From the NCBI GenBank assembly GCA_021785175.1, contig JAJYGH010000013.1, positions 1-64,000 of the forward strand: a DNA stretch of 64,000 nucleotides, given 5' to 3'. Within the stretch, counting starts at the first letter, position 1. Every line of letters starts with the position of its first letter. Positions 1-8,711 of the stretch are shown in pieces. This DNA is from Chloroflexota bacterium. Lineage in GTDB: Bacteria; Chloroflexota; Limnocylindria; Limnocylindrales; CSP1-4. Below the pieces are notes generated by a model that did no database searches, was not told where the DNA came from, and saw only the letters and a list, made by a program, of their open reading frames with translations. A program made the translations under genes and the position numbers.

Positions 1-7
1 GTTCGGC

Positions 8-628
8 CTAGCCGACCTTCGCGCCGCAGTTTCCGCAGAACCGGGCCCCGGTGGCCAACTCCCCGCCGCACTGCGTGCAGTGGCTCGTCCCGAGGGCCGT
101 CCCGCAGTTCGCGCAGAACTTCTCGGAACCGACCGGCCGCCCGCAGCTCGGGCAGACCGTCTGCCGGGCGCTCGTGTCGCCCGAGAAGACCGTCCGGGTC
201 CGCATCGCCTCGCGCATCTGGTCGAGCTCGACGGACTGGCGCTCGGCTTCCATCTCGGCCGCGAGCTTCGGGGCGCACCCCACGCACAGGTTGCGCTGGT
301 CGTTCCAGCACGTCTCGTCCACCCACCGGTTGCACCGCGGGCAGCGCTGGAACAGCTGCATGATCTCGTTCGACGCCGTCTTCAGCGCCTCGTCCCGCGC
401 GCCGCGGTCGGCGACGTCGCGCGCCGTGTCGGCCACACGGCTCGCGCCCCACAGGCTGCCGAACAGGCCGGACGCGCCCGACAGGATCGTCCCGGCGGTC
501 CGCAGGTTCGACCGGATGAACTCGCTCCGGTACCCGCTCCCGCACACGTCGCAGCGGAACTCGAACTGGTAGCCGTTCGAATCGGACAGGTCCTGGTAGT
601 TCGACGTGAAGGGCGTGAACCCGGCCAT
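8..628 (-). CDS. Multi zinc-ribbon protein (four or more CxxC pairs)
   Basis: ORF 8..1069 re-started at MAGFTPFTSNYQ (ATG complement 626-628); CDVCGSGY, CPRCNRW, CVGC, CPSCGRPVGSEKFCANCG, CTQCGGELATGARFCGNCG. Confidence 0.75.
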   Translation of the reverse strand: MAGFTPFTSNYQDLSDSNGYQFEFRCDVCGSGYRSEFIRSNLRTAGTILSGASGLFGSLWGASRVADTARDVADRGARDEALKTASNEIMQLFQRCPRCNRWVDETCWNDQRNLCVGCAPKLAAEMEAERQSVELDQMREAMRTRTVFSGDTSARQTVCPSCGRPVGSEKFCANCGTALGTSHCTQCGGELATGARFCGNCGAKVG

Positions 629-857
629 GCGACCCTCCCAGCGATGCTCCACCCGGAGCGCGAAGCTCGTCACCGTGCGATCAGGCGGCGCCGGCCGACA
701 GACCCACGCCGCGCCTCCCTCCGAACGCGGCCATGGTAGCCGCGAGCGACGGCCGCGGAGGGCCGAATCGGAACCGCAGTCAGGCGCGACGGGTCCGGCG
801 ACCGGTGCCGGGGCGATCCGGCGGCGGGATCCGAGCGCGCGGCGGACCCGGGAGGGG

Positions 858-1997
858 TCAGACCTTCGCCGGACCCTCGTGCCAGGCGCCGGCCCGCATG
901 ACCCGCCGGACCTCGAAGCCCTCGCCGAGCTCGACGAGGTCTGCTCGGAGCCCGGCCACGATCCGCCCTCGGTCGGACACGCCGAGCAGGGCGAGCGGGT
1001 TGGCGCTCGCGGCGGCCGACACCACCGGCAGTGGCACCCCGAAGCGGGCGAGGTTGCGGACCGCCGCATCGAGCGCGATGACCGAACCCGCCAGGGCGCC
1101 GTTCGACACGAGCCTGCACTCGTCTCCGTGCACCTCGACGTCGAGGCCCCCGAGCGTCCCGCGGCCGTCGCCCGTCCCCGCCAGGCTGACCGCGTCGCTG
1201 ACGAGCACGAGGCGGTGCGCGGGCTTCGTCCGCAGGATCAGCTGCCACAGCAGCCGGTCGATGTGATGCCCGTCGAAGACGACCTCGGTGTACACGTCGT
1301 CGCGCGACAGCGCCACGGTCGCCAGCCCGGGGGTGTGCTGATGCACGCCAGACATCGCATTGAACAGGTGCGTGGTGGTCCGTGCCCCGGCGTCGTAGCC
1401 GGCCATCGCCTCGCCCGCGGTCGCGACCGAGTGCCCGAGCGACGTCCACGTTCGGCGCTCGGCGAGCGCGCCGATCAGGTCGAGGGCGCCGGGCGTCTCC
1501 GGTGCGATCGTCGTCAGGCGGAACACGTTCGGCGTCGCGGCGAGCGGCTCGAGCTCGCGGAAGGGCACGTCGGCGGGGGCACGCACGAACGCCGGGTTCT
1601 GGGCGCCGATCCGCCGGGGCGAGATGAACGGGCCCTCGAGGTTGAAGCCGAGCGGATCGGCGCCGTCGGCGGGCGCCACGGGCATCCAGCGGCGCACGCA
1701 CTCGCCGAACTCGAGCAGGGCGTCGATCGGCGCGGTCACGGCCGTCGGCACGAACGAGGTGACCCCGCGCCGGAGCAGCGCGCGGGCCATGCCGTCCAGC
1801 GATCCGTCCGGCCCCATCGCGTCGTGGCCGCCCCAGCCGTGGACGTGCACGTCGACGAAGCCGGGCATGATCCAGGGCCCCGCTGACTCGGCCTCGTCGA
1901 GCTCGACCCGTGCGATCCGCCCGCGATCGACGACCACCCGCCCCGGCAGGACGCTGTCCTCGAGCACGAGCCTCCCGCGCGCGATCACCTCCGACAC
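858..1997 (-). CDS. nagA: N-acetylglucosamine-6-phosphate deacetylase-like amidohydrolase
   Basis: MPGFVDVHVHGWGGHDAM, LEGPFISP, TTHLFNAMSGVHQHTPG, LVSDAVSLAGTG; GTG start. Confidence 0.85.
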   Translation of the reverse strand: MSEVIARGRLVLEDSVLPGRVVVDRGRIARVELDEAESAGPWIMPGFVDVHVHGWGGHDAMGPDGSLDGMARALLRRGVTSFVPTAVTAPIDALLEFGECVRRWMPVAPADGADPLGFNLEGPFISPRRIGAQNPAFVRAPADVPFRELEPLAATPNVFRLTTIAPETPGALDLIGALAERRTWTSLGHSVATAGEAMAGYDAGARTTTHLFNAMSGVHQHTPGLATVALSRDDVYTEVVFDGHHIDRLLWQLILRTKPAHRLVLVSDAVSLAGTGDGRGTLGGLDVEVHGDECRLVSNGALAGSVIALDAAVRNLARFGVPLPVVSAAASANPLALLGVSDRGRIVAGLRADLVELGEGFEVRRVMRAGAWHEGPAKV

Positions 1998-2072
1998 GGG
2001 GCCACCTCCATCGCTTCCACGCTCCGAATCCCCCGGCGCTGGCCTCCGAGCCGGGCCCCGGGCTTCGTTCGA

Positions 2073-3014
2073 TCAGGCCGGGACGGCGACCGTCTTCGGC
2101 ATCGCCTGCCCGAGACCGGACGCCTCCGCCCCGAACACCGCGGCCCCGATCGCGCCCGCCAGCGTCCCGAGCTCGGCCCGGACGAGGCGCACGGCATCGG
2201 GCGACGTCATGTGGACGCGGGCCCGGAGCTCCTCGCGCACGGGTCCGAGCAGCAGGTCGCCCGCGTTCGCGACCCCACCACCGAACACGACGACGTCCGG
2301 GTTGAGCAGCGTCACGAGCCCCGAGACGGCGATCCCGAGGTATCGCCCGGCCTCGGCCAGGCCCGCCACGGCGCGGCCATCCCCGGCGCGCGCGGCCTCC
2401 ACGGCCTCCTCCGCCGTCTGGGTGCCACAGCCCGCGGCGATCGCCTGTGCCTGCGCGTACGTCTCCACGCAGCCCCGGCTGCCGCAGCCGCACCGCGGCC
2501 CATCGGGGTCGATCGTCAGGTGCCCGATCTCGCCAGCGGCGCCATCCAGCCCGAGGTGCAGCCGCCCGTCGACCGCGATTCCGCCGCCGATCCCGGTGCC
2601 GAGCGTGATCCCGACCATCGTCCGCGCGCCGCGCCCTGCGCCCAGTCGAAGCTCCGCGAGCGTGAAGGCGCGTGCGTCGTTGATGAGGTGCGCGGAGACG
2701 CCCAGCGCCGCGGCGACCGCGGGGGCCACCGGGACGCCGTCCCAGTCGACATGGATGTTCGGCGTGAACCGCACGGTGCCCGCGACCGGGTCGTACCGCC
2801 CCGGGACCGCGATCCCGGCGGACGCGACGGGGCCGAACCGCGCCCCGGCGTCGAGCGCGCAGCCGACCAGCTCGGCCACGATGGCACGCGCGCCGCCCTC
2901 GGCCCGCGTCGGCACCGAGCCGGAGTCCATGCACCGCCACTCCGCACCGTCGTGCCCGACGACGGTCCACTTCAGGAACGTGCCTCCCAGGTCGAGCCCG
3001 AGGTGAGACGTCAC
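2073..3014 (-). CDS. ROK family sugar kinase
   Basis: LGLDLGGTFLKW, GITLGTGIGGGIAVDG, GEIGHLTIDPDGPRCGCGSRGCVETYA; GTG start overlaps upstream stop (GTGA). Confidence 0.85.
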   Translation of the reverse strand: MTSHLGLDLGGTFLKWTVVGHDGAEWRCMDSGSVPTRAEGGARAIVAELVGCALDAGARFGPVASAGIAVPGRYDPVAGTVRFTPNIHVDWDGVPVAPAVAAALGVSAHLINDARAFTLAELRLGAGRGARTMVGITLGTGIGGGIAVDGRLHLGLDGAAGEIGHLTIDPDGPRCGCGSRGCVETYAQAQAIAAGCGTQTAEEAVEAARAGDGRAVAGLAEAGRYLGIAVSGLVTLLNPDVVVFGGGVANAGDLLLGPVREELRARVHMTSPDAVRLVRAELGTLAGAIGAAVFGAEASGLGQAMPKTVAVPA

Positions 3015-5389
3015 GCCGTGCCTCCTCCCCCCGCCGCCTTCGGCCCGGCGTCCCTCCTCATCGCGCGCCAGACCCGTTCGGGCGAGAGCGGCAGCTCGCG
3101 GATCACCGCGCCGGTCGCGTCCCGCACCGCGGCCGCGACGGCCGGCGCCACGCACAGCAGGGCGCCCTCGCTCATCCCCTTCGCACCATACGGCCCCGGG
3201 CCATCCCCGTTCTCGACGGTCGCGCTCTCGAGCTCGAGCGGCAGGTCCATGCTCGTCGGGATGCGGTAGTCGATCGCGCCCAGGTTCCGGATCCGGCCGC
3301 CCTCGTCGAAGATGTACGTCTCCATCAGCGTGTGGCCGAGCCCCATGACCGCGGCACCCTCGTCCTGGGCGCGGACCTGGAGCGGGTTCACCGCGCGTCC
3401 CACGTCCGAGACCGTCACGTGGCGGAGCAGCGTGACGTCGCCCGTCTCCTCGTCGACCGTCGCCTCGACGGCGGTGCAGTTGAACTCCCAGAACGCCGCC
3501 GACCCGCCCAGCGGATGCCCCGGCTCGTCCTCCTTGCGCATCTCGCCGTTGCCGATGACCTCGCCGCCCAGCCGTCCCAGCCCTCGCTTCAGCACGTCGA
3601 GGATCGGCAGCTCGCGGTCCGGCAGTCGCAGCGTGCCATGCTCGACGACGATGGCCCCCTCGGGCACGTCCTCCAGGCGCGCGGCCATCGACCGGATCTT
3701 CGACTGCACGTCGCGGCACGCGCGCAGCACCGCCGTTCCCATCAGCACCGACGACCGGCTTGCCGACGTCTGCGCGTCGTAGGGGACGAGCCGCGTGTCG
3801 CCCATGACGACGGTCACCCAGTCGAGCGGTGCGCCGAGCTCCTCGGCTGCGATCTGCGCGAAGATCGTCCGCGCCCCCTGCCCCATGTCCGATGTCCCGG
3901 CGTAGACGACCACGCTGCCGTCCGCGAGGAGGCGGACCGTGGAGTACGACAGCCCGGTGGTCGGGCCGGACTTGATGCCGATGGCGAGGCCACGCCCGTG
4001 CCCCTTCGGCAGCGGCGCGCCCCACCCGATCGTGTCGGCGGCCTTCCGCACGGTCTGTTCCCACGCACCGTCGGCCGGAGTGTCGAGCGGGATGAACGCC
4101 TCGCCCTTCCGCGCGAGATTCCGGAGCCGGATCTCGAGCGGATCGATCCCGAGCAGCCGGGCCGCCTCGTCGATGTTGGACTCGACCGCCCAGTTGACCT
4201 GCGGATTCCCGAATCCTCGGAAGGCGGTGGACGGCGGCGTGTGCGACAGGATCCCACGGGCGACGATCCGCGCGGCCGGGACTCGATACGGCCCGCAGGC
4301 GGGGTAGCTGCCCTTGCTGACGACGCGATCGGCGATGTCGGCGTACGCGCCCACGAGGTAGTCGGCCGCGATGTCCTGGAAGGCGAACGTGCCGTCGCGG
4401 TGGACGCCCGTCCGGACGCGGACGCGTGCCGCCGCACGCCGCACCGCCTGGAACGTCTCCTCGAGTGTCAGCACGAGCCGGACGGGGCGCCCGGCGCGCA
4501 GCGCCATGAGCGCGACGAGCGGCTCGTACTTGGGGTGCTGCTTGCCGCCGAACCCACCGCCGGGGTCGGGCGCCACGACGCGCACCTTCGAGAGCGGCAG
4601 GCCGAGCATCTTCGCCAGCACGCGCTGGAGCCAGTACGGGTGCTGGATCGTGCTCCAGACGGTGATGCCGTCCTCGTCGGCCGCGGCCGCGAACGCGTGG
4701 GGCTCGATGGCGAACTGGGTCACCATGGGGAACGTGTACGCGTGGTCGACGACGACGATGGGCGCGCCGGGCTCCCGCGCCGCCGTCCCGGCCGGCTCGT
4801 CCCCCGTGGGCCTGGCCTGCCCGGCTGCAGGACGCGGCTCCGCCGCCTCGAACCCCCGGGTCCGGTCGGACGCGGCGTCGACGTCGCCCCACCCGAACCG
4901 GTGCTCGCGGAGGACGTTCGTGCCCGCGCACGGGTCCCCCGGCCGCAGCGCCGGCTCCTGGACGAGCGGCGCGCCCGGGGCGAGCGCCGCATCGATCGTG
5001 AAGAGCGCCGGCAGTTCCTCGTACTCCACCCGCACGAGCCGCACGGCCTCCTCCGCGGCCTCGCGCGTCTCGGCGGCCACGGCCGCGACGGGCTCGCCGT
5101 GGTACTTCGTCTCGCCGACGGCGAGCACGGGACGGTCCTGGAACTGTGGCCCGAACCGCGGGACGGGCTGCGGCAGGTCGGCGGCGGTCATGACGAGCCG
5201 GATGCCACGAACGCGGCACGCTTCCGACGTGTCGATCGAGACGATCCGGGCGCGCGCGCAGTCGAGCGTGACGAGCTTCGCGTGGAGCGCGTCCGGGATC
5301 GGGATGTCGGCGAGGTACGGCTGACGACCCGTCACACGCTCGCGTCCGCCGCCTCGCGGAGCCGCAGCGCCGACCCCGTCGCGCGTCAT
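3011..5389 (-). CDS. Molybdenum hydroxylase large (molybdopterin-binding) subunit, xanthine dehydrogenase/CoxL-like
   Basis: VGETKYHGEPVAAVAAET, VVAPDPGGGFGGKQHPKYE, AFRGFGNPQ, GPYGAKGMSEGAL; ATG overlaps stop of upstream gene. Confidence 0.88.
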   Translation of the reverse strand: MTRDGVGAAAPRGGGRERVTGRQPYLADIPIPDALHAKLVTLDCARARIVSIDTSEACRVRGIRLVMTAADLPQPVPRFGPQFQDRPVLAVGETKYHGEPVAAVAAETREAAEEAVRLVRVEYEELPALFTIDAALAPGAPLVQEPALRPGDPCAGTNVLREHRFGWGDVDAASDRTRGFEAAEPRPAAGQARPTGDEPAGTAAREPGAPIVVVDHAYTFPMVTQFAIEPHAFAAAADEDGITVWSTIQHPYWLQRVLAKMLGLPLSKVRVVAPDPGGGFGGKQHPKYEPLVALMALRAGRPVRLVLTLEETFQAVRRAAARVRVRTGVHRDGTFAFQDIAADYLVGAYADIADRVVSKGSYPACGPYRVPAARIVARGILSHTPPSTAFRGFGNPQVNWAVESNIDEAARLLGIDPLEIRLRNLARKGEAFIPLDTPADGAWEQTVRKAADTIGWGAPLPKGHGRGLAIGIKSGPTTGLSYSTVRLLADGSVVVYAGTSDMGQGARTIFAQIAAEELGAPLDWVTVVMGDTRLVPYDAQTSASRSSVLMGTAVLRACRDVQSKIRSMAARLEDVPEGAIVVEHGTLRLPDRELPILDVLKRGLGRLGGEVIGNGEMRKEDEPGHPLGGSAAFWEFNCTAVEATVDEETGDVTLLRHVTVSDVGRAVNPLQVRAQDEGAAVMGLGHTLMETYIFDEGGRIRNLGAIDYRIPTSMDLPLELESATVENGDGPGPYGAKGMSEGALLCVAPAVAAAVRDATGAVIRELPLSPERVWRAMRRDAGPKAAGGGGTA

Positions 5390-6876
5390 CGCGCGTCCTC
5401 GTCCGCGACGCTGAGGATCGCCTCCTCGATCTGCCGGTATCCCCCGCAGCGGCACAGGTTGCCCGCCAGTGCCTCCTGCACCGCGGCGAGCGTGGGACGG
5501 GGATCGAGGTCGAGGAGTGAGCGCGCCGACATCAGCTGGCCGGGGATGCAGTACCCGCACTGTGCGGCGCCCTTCTCGAGGAACGCCTCCTGCAGCCGGC
5601 TGAGACGCCCGCCTTCCGCGAGGCCCTCGACCGTGCGCACGTCGGCGCCGTCCGCCTCGACCGTCAGCACGAGGCACGCGTCCACGGTCCTCCCGTCGAC
5701 GATCACGGTGCAGGCCCCGCACTCGCCGACGAGGCAGCACTCCTTCGCCCCTGTGAGCCCCAGGTCGTCCCGGAGGGCCTCGAGCAGCGTGCGGTGTGCC
5801 GGAACCTCGAGGCGACGTTCACGTCCATTGACGACCATCGCGATCGCCACGGGCGAGTCGTCGTCCGCGTCGGTCGAGGAGGGGGTCGCGGCCTCGGCTG
5901 GCAGAGTCCGCGGTCGGGCCGCCGGTGCCGGTCCGGCCGCAGGTGCCACCGCGTCCGCCGGTGCCGGCCCGGCCGCCGACGTCACGCGACGCGGCGGCGC
6001 TGCCGTGCTCGCGCGGCTCTGCTCCACCAGCCGCTCGGCCGCCCTCGCCACGGCCCGCGCGGCCAGCACCCGCAGCATCGCGAGCCGGTACTCGGGGCTT
6101 GCCCGCATCGAGCGCGGCGACGGGCTGGCCGCCGACAGCATCCGCTCGAGCCTCGCCGCACGAGCGTCGTCGCTCGACGACGGATCGGCGAGCACGCCGC
6201 TCTCGTCGATCGCGAGCACCGGCCGCGGCCCGACGCTCCCGTACGCGATCCGCACGACCCCGCGCCCGTCGACCGCGGACGACAGCGTGACCGAGGCGAG
6301 GTCGTGACCGCGCCGGCGGGTCCGGCGCAGGTGCGCCGCGCCCACGCGGCCGCCGGCCAGCGGCAGTTCGACCGCGGTCACGATCTCGCCCCGCAGCAGG
6401 GTCGTCGCGCCGGGACCGACGAAGAACTCGTCGATGGGGATCCGTCGGACCCCACCGCGTCCCGCGACGACGACGACCGCCCCGTACACGAGCAGGGGAG
6501 TGGCCGTGTCTGCCGCCGGCGACGCGTTGCAGATGTTCCCGCCGAGCGTGGCCCTGTTCCGGATCTGCACGGACCCGACGACGGCCGCCGCCTCCGCGAG
6601 CGCGACAAACCGGTCGCCAACGCGCGCATTCGCGGCGATGTCGGTCATCACCGTCGTCGCCGCGATCGCGAGCACTCCGTCCCGCTCCGCGATCCCCGGC
6701 CGCAGCTCCGCGACGTGCTTGACATCGACCACGACGCGCGCCGACTCGCTGCGGTCGCGGAGCCCGATGATCAGGTCCGTGCCGCCGGCGAGCAGCCGGG
6801 CATCCCCGCCGTGGCGCTCCAGCAGCGCGATCGCCTCGTCGAGCGTCGCCGGCCGCTCGTACCGGAACGGGTGCAT
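5386..6876 (-). CDS. Fused FAD-binding (CoxM-like, N-term) and 2Fe-2S (CoxS-like, C-term) molybdenum hydroxylase subunit
   Basis: N-term LAGGTDLIIGLRDR, RNRATLGGNICNASPAADTATPLL; Ala/Pro-rich linker; C-term ECGACTV, CGYCIPGQLM, NLCRCGGYRQI. Confidence 0.88.
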   Translation of the reverse strand: MHPFRYERPATLDEAIALLERHGGDARLLAGGTDLIIGLRDRSESARVVVDVKHVAELRPGIAERDGVLAIAATTVMTDIAANARVGDRFVALAEAAAVVGSVQIRNRATLGGNICNASPAADTATPLLVYGAVVVVAGRGGVRRIPIDEFFVGPGATTLLRGEIVTAVELPLAGGRVGAAHLRRTRRRGHDLASVTLSSAVDGRGVVRIAYGSVGPRPVLAIDESGVLADPSSSDDARAARLERMLSAASPSPRSMRASPEYRLAMLRVLAARAVARAAERLVEQSRASTAAPPRRVTSAAGPAPADAVAPAAGPAPAARPRTLPAEAATPSSTDADDDSPVAIAMVVNGRERRLEVPAHRTLLEALRDDLGLTGAKECCLVGECGACTVIVDGRTVDACLVLTVEADGADVRTVEGLAEGGRLSRLQEAFLEKGAAQCGYCIPGQLMSARSLLDLDPRPTLAAVQEALAGNLCRCGGYRQIEEAILSVADEDAR

Positions 6877-6891
6877 CCCCGGTCGCCTCGC

Positions 6892-7779
6892 TCAGAGCAC
6901 CCGGTCCACCTCGTCCATCAGCGCCTGCGGCGTCGCTGCACGGACGAAGTAGAAGGGGCGCTCGCAGAACCGTGAGAGGAAGGCCGCACGCTTCCGCCGG
7001 AGCGGCTCGGCGTCGACGATCGGCATCACGAACCCCGGCGCGAGGAGCTCGTTGAGCAGGAAGTAGTTCTGCAGCGAGTGCAGCGCCTGGAACTGCCGCT
7101 CGAACTGGATCATCCCGGCCAGCGTCGCGTCGAAGTTGCCGTCGATCGCCGGGACGATCACGACGTCGACGTCGCTCGGCTCCGGGAAGATCTCCCAGGT
7201 CGGCATCCCGCCGAAGAACTTCTCGACGCCGCGCTCCGGGGCCGCCTTGTCGGCCCGCTCGGTCCCCTCGGTGCGCTTCTTGATGAACGGCGCCTTCGAG
7301 CCCACGACCGCGCACCCGTCCTCGTCGACGACCGTGGTCTCGGTCGAGACGAGCAGCCCGCCCCGGCGGCACGCCTCGATCTGCCCCATCGACTTGCCGT
7401 GGTTCGACTCGCCCCCGAGGAACATGACCGTGCGGCCCCGGTAGCGGGTGGCGGAGGCGTGGAATGGGTGGAGGCCCTTCTCTTCCATGCGGAGCGCCAG
7501 CAGCGCGACGATGACCTTCTGGAGCGGACCGGCGGGCCAGGGACCCGTGAACGTCATGCGGCGCCCGTCGTACGAGACGTTCTTGGCGCCATCCGCCTGC
7601 CACACGATGTCGGCGGCGGGGAGGGTGACCCCGGGTTCCAGCCGGACGTCGGCGAGCCGGTAGTTGAGGAAGTTCATGTCGTCGAGGACGTGCTCGCGCG
7701 GCTCGCCGCCCAGCACGTCGACACGCAGCCGCGCGCTGCCCGCGGACATCTCCTCCGACAACCGGAACCCGTCGCTCAT
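6892..7779 (-). CDS. HPr kinase-like P-loop protein
   Basis: Walker A GGESNHGKSM preceded by HPFHASATRYRGRTVMFLG; SD-like GGAAAGAGAG upstream of ATG. Confidence 0.6.
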   Translation of the reverse strand: MSDGFRLSEEMSAGSARLRVDVLGGEPREHVLDDMNFLNYRLADVRLEPGVTLPAADIVWQADGAKNVSYDGRRMTFTGPWPAGPLQKVIVALLALRMEEKGLHPFHASATRYRGRTVMFLGGESNHGKSMGQIEACRRGGLLVSTETTVVDEDGCAVVGSKAPFIKKRTEGTERADKAAPERGVEKFFGGMPTWEIFPEPSDVDVVIVPAIDGNFDATLAGMIQFERQFQALHSLQNYFLLNELLAPGFVMPIVDAEPLRRKRAAFLSRFCERPFYFVRAATPQALMDEVDRVL

Positions 7780-7934
7780 GTGTCTCTCTTTCCAAACCGG
7801 AGCCGAGGCGCCGAGCGCCACGACCCCTGCCTTCCCCCGACTCTGCCGCGGCGCCGCGACGGACGCCGATGGCTCGTCGTGCCGCCCGATGGTGTGCGGT
7901 GCCGCGCCGGCCGGACCGCCCGCGTCGCGTGTCT

Positions 7935-8702
7935 CTACGCGCCTCCCCGCCCGCGGCGTGCGAGCAGTCCCGTGATCGGCTCCATGGGGAGCGTGGCTGC
8001 GTGCCCCGCGCTCCCGCCCGCACCGGCCCGCACCGACCCCGCGCCCGCGGCACCGGATCCCGGGAACGCGGCGTCGAAGCTGGAGCCGGCGATCTCGAAG
8101 TGGCGGCGGATGGCCGACACGGCGAGGTCCGGGTCGCGCAGGCGCAGCGCGTCCAGGATCGGCTGGTGGAGATCGGCTGCCGCGATGGCGTCGACGCCCG
8201 GCGCCGTCAGCGTGATGAACGTCCGCGCGACGGGCACGAGGTAGCGCCACACGCGCTCGAGTGTCCGGTTCCCCGTGATCCCGATGAGGCGGGCGTGGAA
8301 CTCACCGTCGACGACCGCCTCCTCGTGCGTGTCCCCGGCGGCTGCGGCACGGTGCATCGCATCGATGGATCGCTGGAGCGCGGCGAGGTCCGCGTCGGAC
8401 ACGCGCTTCAGCGCGAGCTGCGCGCCGTACGACTCGAGCTCCGCCCGGACGCCGTACGCCTCGAGCAGCTCGGCCTTGCTTGGGCTCCGGACGCTGGCCC
8501 CGCGGAACGCCGTGATCTCGACGACCCCGAGCGCCTCGAGGTCCCGGAGCGCCTCCCGGACCGGTGCCTGGCTGACGCCCAGCTCGCGCGCCACGCGCGA
8601 CTCGACGATCCGCGAGCCGGGCGGGTAGCGGCCGGACAGGATCGCCTGGAGCAGGTGGTCCTCGACCTGGTCGCTCAGGACGTCGCGGGTGATCTGGGCC
8701 AT
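7935..8702 (-). CDS. GntR family transcriptional regulator (FCD type)
   Basis: N-term wHTH ILSGRYPPGSRIVESRVARELGVSQAPVREALRDLEALGVVE; FCD-like helical C-term. Confidence 0.88.
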   Translation of the reverse strand: MAQITRDVLSDQVEDHLLQAILSGRYPPGSRIVESRVARELGVSQAPVREALRDLEALGVVEITAFRGASVRSPSKAELLEAYGVRAELESYGAQLALKRVSDADLAALQRSIDAMHRAAAAGDTHEEAVVDGEFHARLIGITGNRTLERVWRYLVPVARTFITLTAPGVDAIAAADLHQPILDALRLRDPDLAVSAIRRHFEIAGSSFDAAFPGSGAAGAGSVRAGAGGSAGHAATLPMEPITGLLARRGRGGA

Positions 8703-8711
8703 CGGTCGGAC

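Noticed and set aside
670-2970. 766-aa minus ORF
   Set aside because: Arg/Gly/Pro-rich shadow frame overlapping nagA and the ROK kinase; typical high-GC artefact with no domain.
3332-6307. 991-aa plus ORF
   Set aside because: Antisense to the molybdenum hydroxylase genes; low-complexity composition, no motif.
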